From Flavobacterium sp. UBA7663 (lineage in GTDB: Bacteria; Bacteroidota; Bacteroidia; Flavobacteriales; Flavobacteriaceae): a stretch of DNA of 64,000 nt. A program made the position numbers and the translations under genes. The notes beneath the pieces are model-generated. The model did no database searches. It was not told the DNA's origin and was given only the letters and a program-made list of their open reading frames with translations. Shown here in pieces: positions 50,776-59,497 of this stretch (position 1 is its first letter; the number at the start of each line of letters is the position of its first letter). The stretch is from positions 62,001 to 126,000 of the forward strand of contig NZ_DLHR01000020.1 of NCBI RefSeq assembly GCF_002483315.1. The letters are read 5' to 3'.

Positions 50776-52974
50776 ATGATAACTTACACGCGTTTTTATT
50801 TTGCTTTACTATTCTGTATTACTTCCATATTTGGGATGGCGCAGAATACTAATTCAACAAATAAAGAGGCGAAAGCGTTATTAAAACAAGCAGGACAAAG
50901 CTTTCTGAAGTTAGATTCAAAAAAATCGCTCGATTTTGCTCAAAAAGCTTTAGTTATTGCCACCAAGAACGATAATGATTTATTAGCGGCAAAAGCTTAC
51001 AATATTATTGGTTTAAACTTTGAGGAATTTGCTGATTATAAGAAAGCAATCGAATTTTATAATAAAGGGCTTATATTAGCTAATAAAGTTGATAATGATA
51101 CCGTAAAAGGTTGGCTCAACAATAATTTGGGAAATTTATATTGCTATCGAAAAATCGATTTTAATAAAGGAATAAAACATTATAAAGAAGGATTAAAATA
51201 TTCCATTAAGCATAATGATCAATATGAAATTATGTTTTCGAAATTAAATATTGGTAGTGCCTATTTTGCTGTTGAAGACTTTAGTAACGGTATTCAATAT
51301 TTTAATGACATTAAAGAATATGTTGAAAAAAACGACGACATTGAAGCTAAAATATCTTTAAATTCTAATTTTGGTTTATACTACAATAGTTTAAACAATA
51401 ATCAAAAAGCTGAGGAATATTATTTAAAAGCAGTTCATTTTTGTGAACAAAATGATATTGAATTAATAAAGTCTAATGCAAGCGATGTTTATAATGATAT
51501 TTCTAATTTTTATTATAAAATTAAAAATTTTGAAAAAGCACATTTCTATCTTTTAAAACATGATGAATTACAAGACAAAATTTACAACGAAGAGCGTTTA
51601 AATGATGTTAAAGTAGGAGGCTTACAGATTGAACACGACGAAATCAACAGAGAGATTGATCAAATTAAAAAAGAAAAAGAAATCCAACAAGAAAAATTGC
51701 AAGCCAATCGTATTTTTGTTATTCTTTTAGGTATCATTTTTTTCATCTTATTGTTGCTATTACTTTCCTTAATTCGAAATAATAAAATTAAAGCGAAAGC
51801 CAATTCCGATTTAAAAGAAGCGAATCAAGAACTATTGATTGCTAAAGAAAAAGCGGAAGAAGCATCGCAACTAAAAACGCAGTTTATTTCCACAATTAGT
51901 CACGAATTAAGAACACCACTTTATGGAGTAGTCGGAATTACTGATATCATTTTAGACGAACACAAAGAACTTACGAATAGCCCACATTTAAAATCATTAA
52001 AATTTTCAGCTAAGTATTTATTATCATTGGTAAATGATATTTTGAAAGTATATAAAATTGAGGAAAATCAAGTTGTTTTAGAAGATATGGTTTTCAATCT
52101 TCAAGATGAATTGACCATTATTAAAGATTCGTTACATTTCTTAGCAATTAAAAACAGCAATCAAATTGAAATTAATGTTGATGCAAATATCCCAGAAATT
52201 TTAGTAGGAGATAAAATTCGTTTGTCGCAAATCTTTATTAATTTGATGAGTAATTCCTTAAAGTTTACCAATGAAGGGAATGTTACGGTTAAAGCTGATT
52301 TAGTTGAAAAAGTAGGAACCAAGTGCTATTTAAAATTTCAAGTAATAGATAACGGAATTGGTATTGCAAAGCAAGACCAGGAAAAAGTATTTGATAAATT
52401 TGTTCAAGTTTATCGTAAAGAAGATGATTATCAAGGAACAGGTTTAGGACTTACCATCGTTAAAAAAATGGTAGAACTTTTCAAAGGTACAATTCATTTA
52501 GAAAGTGAAGAAAACGTAGGCACAACAATTACATTTACCATTCCATTAGAATCAGATGTAACAAAAATTAAATCAATTATTCATAACTTAGAAGTTGATT
52601 TGTCAATTAAAAAAGAATACAAAATTTTAGTGGTTGAGGATAATAAAATTAATCAAGTTGTTACCAAGAAATTACTAGAAAATAATCATTTCAAATGTCA
52701 AATAGTTGATGATGGTTATGCTGCTTTAGATTTAATTGATAAAGTTAAGTTTGATGCCATTTTAATGGATATTAATATGCCAATCATTAATGGATTTGAT
52801 ACATCTAAACTAATTCGTCAAAAAGGAATAACAATACCAATTATTGCGGTTACGGCTTTCGATAAGAAAGATATTGAGGATAAGGTTATAGACGCTCAAA
52901 TTGATGAAGTGATAGTGAAGCCATTTGAAAGTCACAAGCTTTTTGAAACAATTAAACGATTAGTAGATAAATAA
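50776..52974 (+). CDS. Hybrid histidine kinase/response regulator with TPR sensor
   Basis: The 732-residue protein has a signal/anchor, TPR repeats at about 25-280 (AYNIIGLNFEEFADYKKAIEFYNKGL and others), a coiled coil, one transmembrane helix (IFVILLGIIFFILLLLLLSLI), a HisKA domain with His376 in TISHELRTPLYG, an HATPase domain (NLMSNSLKFTNEG, DNGIGIAKQDQEKVFDKF, GTGLGLTIVKKM) and a C-terminal receiver with Asp665 in ILMDINMP plus VEDN and VKPF. It should autophosphorylate and pass phosphate to its own receiver. No DNA-binding output domain is attached, so a partner must act downstream. It is a single gene. Confidence 0.92.
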   Translation: MITYTRFYFALLFCITSIFGMAQNTNSTNKEAKALLKQAGQSFLKLDSKKSLDFAQKALVIATKNDNDLLAAKAYNIIGLNFEEFADYKKAIEFYNKGLILANKVDNDTVKGWLNNNLGNLYCYRKIDFNKGIKHYKEGLKYSIKHNDQYEIMFSKLNIGSAYFAVEDFSNGIQYFNDIKEYVEKNDDIEAKISLNSNFGLYYNSLNNNQKAEEYYLKAVHFCEQNDIELIKSNASDVYNDISNFYYKIKNFEKAHFYLLKHDELQDKIYNEERLNDVKVGGLQIEHDEINREIDQIKKEKEIQQEKLQANRIFVILLGIIFFILLLLLLSLIRNNKIKAKANSDLKEANQELLIAKEKAEEASQLKTQFISTISHELRTPLYGVVGITDIILDEHKELTNSPHLKSLKFSAKYLLSLVNDILKVYKIEENQVVLEDMVFNLQDELTIIKDSLHFLAIKNSNQIEINVDANIPEILVGDKIRLSQIFINLMSNSLKFTNEGNVTVKADLVEKVGTKCYLKFQVIDNGIGIAKQDQEKVFDKFVQVYRKEDDYQGTGLGLTIVKKMVELFKGTIHLESEENVGTTITFTIPLESDVTKIKSIIHNLEVDLSIKKEYKILVVEDNKINQVVTKKLLENNHFKCQIVDDGYAALDLIDKVKFDAILMDINMPIINGFDTSKLIRQKGITIPIIAVTAFDKKDIEDKVIDAQIDEVIVKPFESHKLFETIKRLVDK

Positions 52975-53002
52975 AAAACGTTGGTTAGTACCAACGTTTT
53001 TT
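52973..53002. terminator. Bidirectional rho-independent terminator
   Basis: AAAAAACGTTGGT and ACCAACGTTTTTT form a 13-bp perfect stem around TAGT, between the kinase gene and the convergent DEAD-box gene, overlapping both stop codons. Confidence 0.85.
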
Positions 53003-54244
53003 GTTTTTCTTAGATGCTTCCGATTTTCTTGAATTGGAATTCGGATTCATTTTATTTTTGTCTTTATTTCTTAAATCTGGTTTTGCATCCGGATTTATTA
53101 CTTCGTCTTTCCAAGTATAATCGTGATCGGTAACCACTTTAACTTTCATTCTAATTAGCTTTTCAATGTCTTGCCAATATGGTTTTTCGTCTTTTCCACA
53201 AAATGAAATGGCTAAACCAGAATTTCCAGCACGACCTGTACGACCAATTCGGTGAACATACGTTTCAGAAATATTAGGAATGTCAAAGTTAATTACAAAC
53301 GGAAGTTGTTCAATATCAATTCCTCTTGCCGCAATATCAGTAGCGACTAAAATATCAATTTCTTTGTTTTTGAATTGTTCCAACACACGTTGACGCGCAT
53401 TTTGCGATTTGTCTCCGTGAATGGCTTCTGCTTTTATACTCGCTTTTTTCAATACTTTTACAATGTTGTCTGCACCGTGTTTTGTTCTTGTAAACACCAA
53501 AACATTACTCAAACTTTCTTGAATAATCAATTGTTTTAAAAGTAAACGCTTATCATCTTTATTTACAAAGTACACTTTTTGAGAAACGTTTTCAGCCGTA
53601 GATGAAATAGGCGTTACCGAAATATATTTTGGACGTGTTAAAAAGGTATCAGCTAATTCTCTAATTGCTAATGGCATTGTTGCCGAGAATAATAACGTTT
53701 GTCTGTTGCTAGGAGTTAATTTGATGATTTTCTTTACATCATTAATAAATCCCATATCTAACATTTGATCGGCTTCGTCTAAAACCAAATGATGTAAATG
53801 ATCTAAATCGATAAATCCTTGTTTGTGTAAATCTAAAAGTCTTCCAGGAGTTGCGATTAAAACATCGATTCCCATTTTTAACTCGTTTACTTGAGGAACT
53901 TGATTAACTCCACCAAAAATCACTAATGACTTTACATTGGTATATTTTCCATAGGTTTTATAGCTTTCGTCAATTTGTATAGCTAATTCTCTTGTAGGTG
54001 TAACTACTAAAGTTCTAATGTGTTTTGCTTTTTTAGCCGAACCCACAATTCTGTGAATTAAATTCAGAATCGGAATAGCAAAAGCACCTGTTTTTCCTGT
54101 TCCTGTTTGAGCACAAGCAACTAAATCTTGTCCTAATAAAATTTCAGGAATGGCTTGCTCCTGAATAGGAGTAGGGTTTGTGTAACCTTCTTCTTCTAAA
54201 GCTTGTTGTATGTTATTGTATAATTTTAAATCGTTAAATGTCAT
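52985..54244 (-). CDS. DEAD-box RNA helicase (RhlE-like)
   Basis: The 419-residue superfamily 2 helicase has Q motif GYTNPTPIQEQAIPEIL, Walker A AQTGTGKTGAF, PTRELA, DEAD box VLDEADQMLDMGF, SAT motif LFSATMP, and C-terminal motifs VLVFTRTKHGADN, DIAARGIDI and YVHRIGRTGRAG. The basic, Asn/Lys-rich tail (KPDLRNKDKNKMN) is typical of RhlE-type helicases and may bind RNA. A role in ribosome assembly or RNA decay is likely by family. It ends at the terminator shared with the kinase gene. Confidence 0.92.
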   Translation of the reverse strand: MTFNDLKLYNNIQQALEEEGYTNPTPIQEQAIPEILLGQDLVACAQTGTGKTGAFAIPILNLIHRIVGSAKKAKHIRTLVVTPTRELAIQIDESYKTYGKYTNVKSLVIFGGVNQVPQVNELKMGIDVLIATPGRLLDLHKQGFIDLDHLHHLVLDEADQMLDMGFINDVKKIIKLTPSNRQTLLFSATMPLAIRELADTFLTRPKYISVTPISSTAENVSQKVYFVNKDDKRLLLKQLIIQESLSNVLVFTRTKHGADNIVKVLKKASIKAEAIHGDKSQNARQRVLEQFKNKEIDILVATDIAARGIDIEQLPFVINFDIPNISETYVHRIGRTGRAGNSGLAISFCGKDEKPYWQDIEKLIRMKVKVVTDHDYTWKDEVINPDAKPDLRNKDKNKMNPNSNSRKSEASKKNKKRWY

Positions 54245-54319
54245 AAATGAATAAATAATTTTCCTGTCGAATAATTTCGATAGGGTACAAAGATAGTGTT
54301 ATTTTAGGGAAGTTGGTTT

Positions 54320-55351
54320 TTAACCGATTTTAGCCTTCATGAAATCGGTAATTAATGATGCAATTAATTTACCTGTTAAATGATTGTTTTTAGAATCGTC
54401 AAGCACTGGAGCACCTTCACAAATATGGAAATAAGAAGCATTTTGATGCTTTCCAAAAAAGTAAGTAAAATGTCGTGCTTTATCTACACTAAAACCACTC
54501 AAAGTCATAGCACTTGAAGGAATATTTGGAATCGCATCTAAATCTAATTCCACGCCAAAAGGTTCATTTTTAATAAAATTAAGTGCATTTTCTAATTCGG
54601 TTTCGAAGTTTTTTTCACGTTTTACATCAACTTCTTCATATGTAACATATTTTACTCTCGAAGTTAATTCTTTTAAGGTATTGAAAACACTCTTTGAAAC
54701 GAAGTTTTCATGCAATCCAAAAACAAAATATTTCTTTAAAAAACCATCTTCAAAAGCATAACTAAATCCGTTACCTGAATGCCTTCCTTCTAAAATTCTG
54801 AAATCGGTATGCGCATCAAAATTAATTGCATTTACTGGTTTTCCTTTTGCTAAAGCTAGTCCTTTTATATTACCATAAGCGTTATTATGCCCGCCACCAA
54901 CAATAATTGGAATTTTACCTGCATTGCAAATTTGGTGAACAATGTGAGAAACTTCAATATCTAATTGTTCTACTAATTTAAACAATTCTTTTCTATGTTC
55001 TTTGTTGTTTGCATCTAATGAATGTGCTTTTTCTAGAAGTTGCTCTACATTTAATTTACCTAAAACAAGCAAATTACTTCCTTTGCAAAATTTATTATGT
55101 TGAATATTAGCCAAACTTTGTAACGCACTATCGTAAGCCGAAGCGGCACCGATTCTTCCTAAATTTGCTTTTACTCCAATATCTTCTGGGATTCCAAAAA
55201 GCACAAATTTAGCTTCGCTGTTGGTTATAAAACCCACAATGTCGGCATCTTTTGGTACGGTGATGATTTTTTCTCCAAATTTTATTTCGCCACTTCTGTG
55301 GTTGGTTATTTTGGCTAATTCGTTTTGGCTTAAAAGTGTAATATTCTCCAT
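54320..55351 (-). CDS. hutG: Formimidoylglutamase / arginase-family hydrolase
   Basis: The 343-residue enzyme starts at MENITLLSQNELAKI; seven upstream residues are dropped. Ureohydrolase metal motifs are present: GGGHNNAYGN, INFDAHTDFR and VELDLDAIPNIPSSAM, giving the Mn-binding His and Asp ligands. The nearby hutI gene (56790-58025) points to formimidoylglutamate hydrolysis in histidine degradation (to glutamate and formamide), rather than arginine. It is separated from hutI by a gene on the opposite strand, so they are two transcripts. Confidence 0.83.
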   Translation of the reverse strand: MENITLLSQNELAKITNHRSGEIKFGEKIITVPKDADIVGFITNSEAKFVLFGIPEDIGVKANLGRIGAASAYDSALQSLANIQHNKFCKGSNLLVLGKLNVEQLLEKAHSLDANNKEHRKELFKLVEQLDIEVSHIVHQICNAGKIPIIVGGGHNNAYGNIKGLALAKGKPVNAINFDAHTDFRILEGRHSGNGFSYAFEDGFLKKYFVFGLHENFVSKSVFNTLKELTSRVKYVTYEEVDVKREKNFETELENALNFIKNEPFGVELDLDAIPNIPSSAMTLSGFSVDKARHFTYFFGKHQNASYFHICEGAPVLDDSKNNHLTGKLIASLITDFMKAKIG

Positions 55352-55427
55352 AAAATTTTTAAATGCAATCAAAAGTACTATTTTTAAATAAAATTCGTTT
55401 AAAATTTAGAAAATACTTTAAAAAGCG

Positions 55428-55435
55428 TATTTTTG
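55428..55435 (+). promoter_or_regulatory. Predicted -7 element of the coiled-coil membrane protein gene
   Basis: TATTTTTG matches TAnnTTTG, 35 bases before the ATG at 55471. The -33 region lacks a clear TTTG. Confidence 0.45.
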
Positions 55436-55470
55436 AGAAAACTTATTAAATAACCCAATCAAACCTAAAA

Positions 55471-56349
55471 ATGGAAAACAAATCAAACAATTCAGGATTA
55501 AAAGCTGCTGTGGTAGTATTAGCACTACTTTTCTTAGGAAGTGTAGGCTATATTTTTAAATTAACTTCAGATAATAAAGAAACAGTTACAACACTAACAA
55601 CTGAAAAAAATACGTTATCAGAAGAATTAAAAGCAAAAATTGCTGAGTATGACACTATGATTGCTGATAACACAGCATTAAAAGACGAATTGCAAGCAGA
55701 ACAAGCTAAAATGGTGGCTTTATTAGAGCAAGTAGAAAAATCGAAAGGTGATGCTGCTGCTATGGCAAAGTACAAAAATGAGTACTTCCGTTTAAAAAGA
55801 GAAATGGATAATTTAGTAGCTGAAAACAAAGTATTAAAAGAACAAAATGTAGCTTTAACATCAAGTTTAGATAGTACAAATGTGGTTTTATCTGATGCTA
55901 AAAAATTCAATGACACATTGTTAACTCAAAATGAAGGATTAACAAAAACAGTTGAAAAAGGTTCTAAATTAGCGGTTTTAAACTTAAAAGTTTTAGCCGT
56001 TAAACAAAGAAGTTCTGGAAAACAAATTGAAACAGATAAAGCTAGCAGAGCAGATGTTTTAAAAGTAAGTTTCTTAATTGCAGAAAACCAAATTGCTAAA
56101 ACTGGTTCAAGAGAATATTATGTTCAAATTATTGATAGCAAAAGCAATATTTTAGGAGAAAAGAAAACTATTCCAGCTGGAGATAAAACGTTAACGTATA
56201 GCTTTATTTCTACTGTAAAATATGAAAATAAAACAGTTCAAGTAAATGAAGAAGTACCAGGTAAAGATTTTGCTAAAGGAACTTATTTCGTAAATGTATT
56301 TGACAAAAATGCTGAATTAGTTTCTAAAACAAGTTTCGAATTGAAATAA
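55471..56349 (+). CDS. Membrane-anchored coiled-coil protein of unknown function
   Basis: The 292-residue protein has an N-terminal transmembrane helix (AAVVVLALLFLGSVGYIFKL), a long coiled coil from about 35 to 165 (heptad-like LKDELQAEQAKMVALLEQVEKS, LKREMDNLVAENKVLKEQNVAL) and a C-terminal beta-rich domain (KLAVLNLKVLAVKQRSSGKQ, REYYVQIIDSKSNILGEKK). Homologues are frequent in flavobacteria, with no established function. It is a single gene with promoter and terminator, lying in opposite orientation between hutG and crcB-hutI. Confidence 0.75.
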   Translation: MENKSNNSGLKAAVVVLALLFLGSVGYIFKLTSDNKETVTTLTTEKNTLSEELKAKIAEYDTMIADNTALKDELQAEQAKMVALLEQVEKSKGDAAAMAKYKNEYFRLKREMDNLVAENKVLKEQNVALTSSLDSTNVVLSDAKKFNDTLLTQNEGLTKTVEKGSKLAVLNLKVLAVKQRSSGKQIETDKASRADVLKVSFLIAENQIAKTGSREYYVQIIDSKSNILGEKKTIPAGDKTLTYSFISTVKYENKTVQVNEEVPGKDFAKGTYFVNVFDKNAELVSKTSFELK

Positions 56350-56366
56350 TCGTTTTATAAAATTTT

Positions 56367-56406
56367 AAAAGTCCAATGAGAGTAATTTCATTGGACTTTT
56401 TTTATA
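56367..56406. terminator. Bidirectional rho-independent terminator
   Basis: AAAAGTCCAATGA (56367-56379) and TCATTGGACTTTT (56388-56400) form a perfect 13-bp stem with an 8-base loop and a T-run on the right. It also can end the convergent crcB transcript. Confidence 0.85.
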
Positions 56407-56779
56407 GATATTTTGATAAGTAACTTCCTAATCCAACTGCGGTAATAGTTAAGATTATAGAACTTGCCATGTAAATGTAGGCTGTAATTTGGTGATTGTT
56501 TTGAAGTAAATTGTAGGTTTCTAAAGCAAAACTTGAAAAAGTGGTAAATCCTCCACAAAAACCAACAATAAGTAAAAATTTTAACGGATGATTTTCTGGA
56601 AAATATTTTCCTAAATAACCAATGAATAATCCGATTAATAAGCTTCCTAAAATATTTACTAAGAAAGTGCTTAAAGGAAACGAACCTTGAAAATATTTTG
56701 TGGTTATCCAATGTGTTAAGTATCTAAAAATACTTCCAAATGCACCACCAATTCCAATAAGTAAAAGAGTTTTTATCAT
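56402..56779 (-). CDS. crcB: Fluoride efflux channel CrcB/Fluc
   Basis: The 125-residue protein has four transmembrane helices and the Fluc signatures GIGGAFGSIFRYLTHW, NILGSLLIGLFIGYL and VGFCGGFTTFSSFALET, the last providing the conserved Phe and Thr of the fluoride pore. It exports fluoride. Its start is 10 bases after the hutI stop, so it is probably cotranscribed with hutI. No fluoride riboswitch was recognised. Confidence 0.9.
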   Translation of the reverse strand: MIKTLLLIGIGGAFGSIFRYLTHWITTKYFQGSFPLSTFLVNILGSLLIGLFIGYLGKYFPENHPLKFLLIVGFCGGFTTFSSFALETYNLLQNNHQITAYIYMASSIILTITAVGLGSYLSKYL

Positions 56780-56789
56780 GGATTAGTTA

Positions 56790-58025
56790 TTAAATAAATT
56801 GTCCTTCAATCATTACTTTATCAATTAAATTTGTACCAAAAGCATACGGCAATTGGTAATATCTGTTGATTGGTTTCGTAATGATAAGATTTGCTTTTTT
56901 TCCTTTTGTGATACTTCCATGAGTATTTGAAATTCCCATAGCATAAGCTCCGTTGATAGTTGCCGCATTGATAGCTTCTTCTGGTGTCATTTTCATTTTG
57001 ATACAAGCCGTTGCCACCACAAAATTCATATTTCCAGATGGAGTAGTGCCAGGATTGTAATCGGTTGCTAGCGCTAACGGTAAGCCTGCATTCATCATTT
57101 TGCGAGCCGGAGTATATGGAATGCTGATAAAATAAGAACAACTTGGCAACGCAACTGGCATTGTTTTGCTGTTTTTTAAAACCTCAATATCTTCATCGGT
57201 TACAATTTCTAAGTGGTCAACCGATAATGCGCCATTTTCAACACAAGCTTTGATTCCGTCGATAGCAGTAAATTGATTGACGTGTATTTTTGGTTCTAAA
57301 CCGTATTTTCTTCCAGCTACCATAATTTTGATGGTTTCATCTACCGAAAAATATCCTGTTTCAAGGAATGCATCAATATAATCTGCTAAGTTTTCAGAAG
57401 CTATTTTCGGTAACATTTCATTGATAATCAAATCGATGTAGGCCGAATGATTTTCTTTGTATTCCATAGGAAAAGCATGAGCACCCAAAAAAGTAGCTTT
57501 TATCGCAATGGGATAATTTTCTTTTAAACGTTTGATAACGCGTAACATTTTCAATTCGCCTTCCACTGTTAATCCATAACCCGATTTGATTTCAACTGCA
57601 CCCGTTCCTTGTTGCATGACTTCTTCTAAACGTAGTTTTGATTGCTCGTAAATTTCGTCTTCAGAAGTTTCATTTAATTTTTTAGCTGAATTCAATATCC
57701 CACCACCACGAATAGCAATTTCTTCATAAGATAAACCATTAATTCTATCCACAAATTCTTGAATTCTATTTCCTGCGTATACGATATGTGTGTGACTGTC
57801 TACCCATGTTGGTAAAATCACTTGTCCAGTTGCATCAACAATTTCAGCATTTGGAATAGTCGGACAATTTTCCATCGGACCAAAATCGGAAATAATGTTG
57901 TTTTCTATTAAAAGATAGGCGTTATCGATTTTAGGTAATATTGCCATATCTGAACCAGAAACCTTATCAATATGATTTTCTCGAACTTGTAGCAGTTCTT
58001 TTATGTTGATAAATAATGTTTTCAT
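56790..58025 (-). CDS. hutI: Imidazolonepropionase
   Basis: The 411-residue amidohydrolase starts at MKTLFINIKELLQV; the longer ORF adds 11 residues with no domain support. It has metal motifs VDSHTHIVYAGNR (HxH), the HVNQFTAIDG ligand region, VDHLEIV and ATDYNPGTTPSGNM with the catalytic Asp. It opens imidazolone-5-propionate to N-formimidoylglutamate in histidine degradation, the step before HutG. The gene is followed by crcB. Confidence 0.93.
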   Translation of the reverse strand: MKTLFINIKELLQVRENHIDKVSGSDMAILPKIDNAYLLIENNIISDFGPMENCPTIPNAEIVDATGQVILPTWVDSHTHIVYAGNRIQEFVDRINGLSYEEIAIRGGGILNSAKKLNETSEDEIYEQSKLRLEEVMQQGTGAVEIKSGYGLTVEGELKMLRVIKRLKENYPIAIKATFLGAHAFPMEYKENHSAYIDLIINEMLPKIASENLADYIDAFLETGYFSVDETIKIMVAGRKYGLEPKIHVNQFTAIDGIKACVENGALSVDHLEIVTDEDIEVLKNSKTMPVALPSCSYFISIPYTPARKMMNAGLPLALATDYNPGTTPSGNMNFVVATACIKMKMTPEEAINAATINGAYAMGISNTHGSITKGKKANLIITKPINRYYQLPYAFGTNLIDKVMIEGQFI

Positions 58026-58096
58026 TAAAAAATAAATTTCAGTAAAAATACTTCTCATTTTTAAAAACTCCTATCTTTATATAAAATTTGTTTGTT

Positions 58097-59167
58097 TTGA
58101 GAAAAATAAAATATAAAAAAGGAAGAAAAGTTCAGCCAAGTGTTTTAGAATACACTGGGAATCATAAAGATACACCAACTGAACTTCAGTTGTTTGTTTA
58201 TAATGCAGATGATGTTATCGAAATTCAGCAACTTCATGTTAATCAAATAGAAAAAAGCATTGATACTTCAAAAGTAAATTGGCTCAATATTCATGGTTTA
58301 AATGAACCGGAAATTATAGCAACAATTGGAGAAAAATTTGGAGCAGATAGTTTCATTACAGGTGATATTTTAAATACAACGAAACGAACAAAACTAGAGG
58401 AATATCACAATATTTTGTTTTTTAATGTTAAGTCACTTTTACCTGTTGAAAATTCAGATAATATTAATTATGAACAAATTAGTTTTATTCTGAAAGACAA
58501 TATTTTGATTTCGTTTCAAGAAAAAAGAAGTGACTTTTTTACTCATATTCGTGAACGTATTAGAACAAATTCGGGTATTGTTAGAACTAAAAAAGCGGAT
58601 TATTTGTTGTATTTATTGTTAGATGCAATAATTGAAAACTTTTACATCACAATTGAAAGTGAAGAAGATAGAGTAGATGAAATTATAAATTTATCTAAAA
58701 CAAGTACAAAACCTGAAGTGTTAGAATTGATTGAAAAGCATCGCGATAATTTTAATTTCTTAAAGCGTTCTATTATTCCGCTTCGCGATTCGTTATATTC
58801 AATTAAGAGTATGAAAGATGATGATGTTTTTAATGATATTCAGGCGGTAAATTATTCGTTTTTTTCAAGATTGCATCAAAAGTGTTTGGAATTATTAGAA
58901 CAAATTGAATCCGATTTAATCACATTGGAAAGTGCATCAAACTACTTTTTCTCGGCACAAAATCATAAAATGAATGAGGTAATGAAATCATTAACAGTGG
59001 TTTCTATGTTCTTTTTACCCTTAACTTTTATAGTTGGTGTTTATGGTCAAAATTTCAAATATTTTCCTGAATTAGAATGGGAGAATGGTTACTTTATTAT
59101 TTGGGGTGTAATGATTGTAGTTGTTTTGTTAATGTTTGTTTATTTTAAAATGAAAAAGTGGTTTTAA
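58097..59167 (+). CDS. corA: CorA-family divalent metal ion transporter with GQN motif
   Basis: No ATG is found at the start. The frame opens at TTG 58088 or TTG 58097; the latter gives MRKIKYKKGRKVQPSVLEYTG, which fits CorA homologues best. The product is about 356 residues with an N-terminal cytoplasmic domain, a long helical stalk and two C-terminal transmembrane helices (VVSMFFLPLTFIVGVYG; GYFIIWGVMIVVVLLMFVYF). The hallmark GMN between the helices is GQN here (YGQNFKYFPELE; Gln318). Mg2+ or Co2+ transport is the family function, but the change could alter selectivity. Confidence 0.87.
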   Translation: MRKIKYKKGRKVQPSVLEYTGNHKDTPTELQLFVYNADDVIEIQQLHVNQIEKSIDTSKVNWLNIHGLNEPEIIATIGEKFGADSFITGDILNTTKRTKLEEYHNILFFNVKSLLPVENSDNINYEQISFILKDNILISFQEKRSDFFTHIRERIRTNSGIVRTKKADYLLYLLLDAIIENFYITIESEEDRVDEIINLSKTSTKPEVLELIEKHRDNFNFLKRSIIPLRDSLYSIKSMKDDDVFNDIQAVNYSFFSRLHQKCLELLEQIESDLITLESASNYFFSAQNHKMNEVMKSLTVVSMFFLPLTFIVGVYGQNFKYFPELEWENGYFIIWGVMIVVVLLMFVYFKMKKWF

Positions 59168-59254
59168 AAAGCTACAAAATAATTAGCGTTTATATTGTTC
59201 AAAATAAATATTCCTATTATCTTTGACAAGAATTCATAAATTCCGGAAAATATT

Positions 59255-59425
59255 ATGTTTGAATTTCAACAGTACCTAGGTTTTTTACTTTTCTTAACCA
59301 TATTAACTATTGGTTTTTGGTTGATGATATTCTTAGTAGGATTTGTTCACTATTGGTTGGGCGGAGCTATCATGGAATTGATTAAAGAGAAAAGAGCTAA
59401 AAGACAAGCTGAATTAGAAGGATAA
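59255..59425 (+). CDS. 56-residue small membrane protein
   Basis: A short ORF, ATG to TAA, between corA and the TonB-type receptor. The peptide (MFEFQQYLGFLLFLTILTIG at its start) has one or two hydrophobic segments (about 8-36) and a charged C-terminus (KEKRAKRQAELEG). A terminator follows directly, and hydrophobicity and charge distribution are those of a real protein. No family is recognised. Function is unknown. Confidence 0.65.
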   Translation: MFEFQQYLGFLLFLTILTIGFWLMIFLVGFVHYWLGGAIMELIKEKRAKRQAELEG

Positions 59426-59447
59426 TTTTCTTTTAATTTTAAAAATA

Positions 59448-59477
59448 AAAAGTCCCGATTGTATCGGGACTTTTTTT
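59448..59477. terminator. Bidirectional rho-independent terminator
   Basis: AAAAGTCCCGAT (59448-59459) and ATCGGGACTTTT (59463-59474) form a 12-bp stem with a 3-base loop, T-run on the right, A-run on the left. It serves the small membrane protein gene and the convergent receptor gene. Confidence 0.8.
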
Positions 59478-59497
59478 ATGGGTAATGGATTTGAAAA

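Noticed and set aside
56350..56401. Possible fluoride riboswitch near crcB
   Set aside because: crcB is downstream of hutI on the other side; the hairpin here is a terminator and no riboswitch pseudoknot motif was seen upstream of hutI or crcB.
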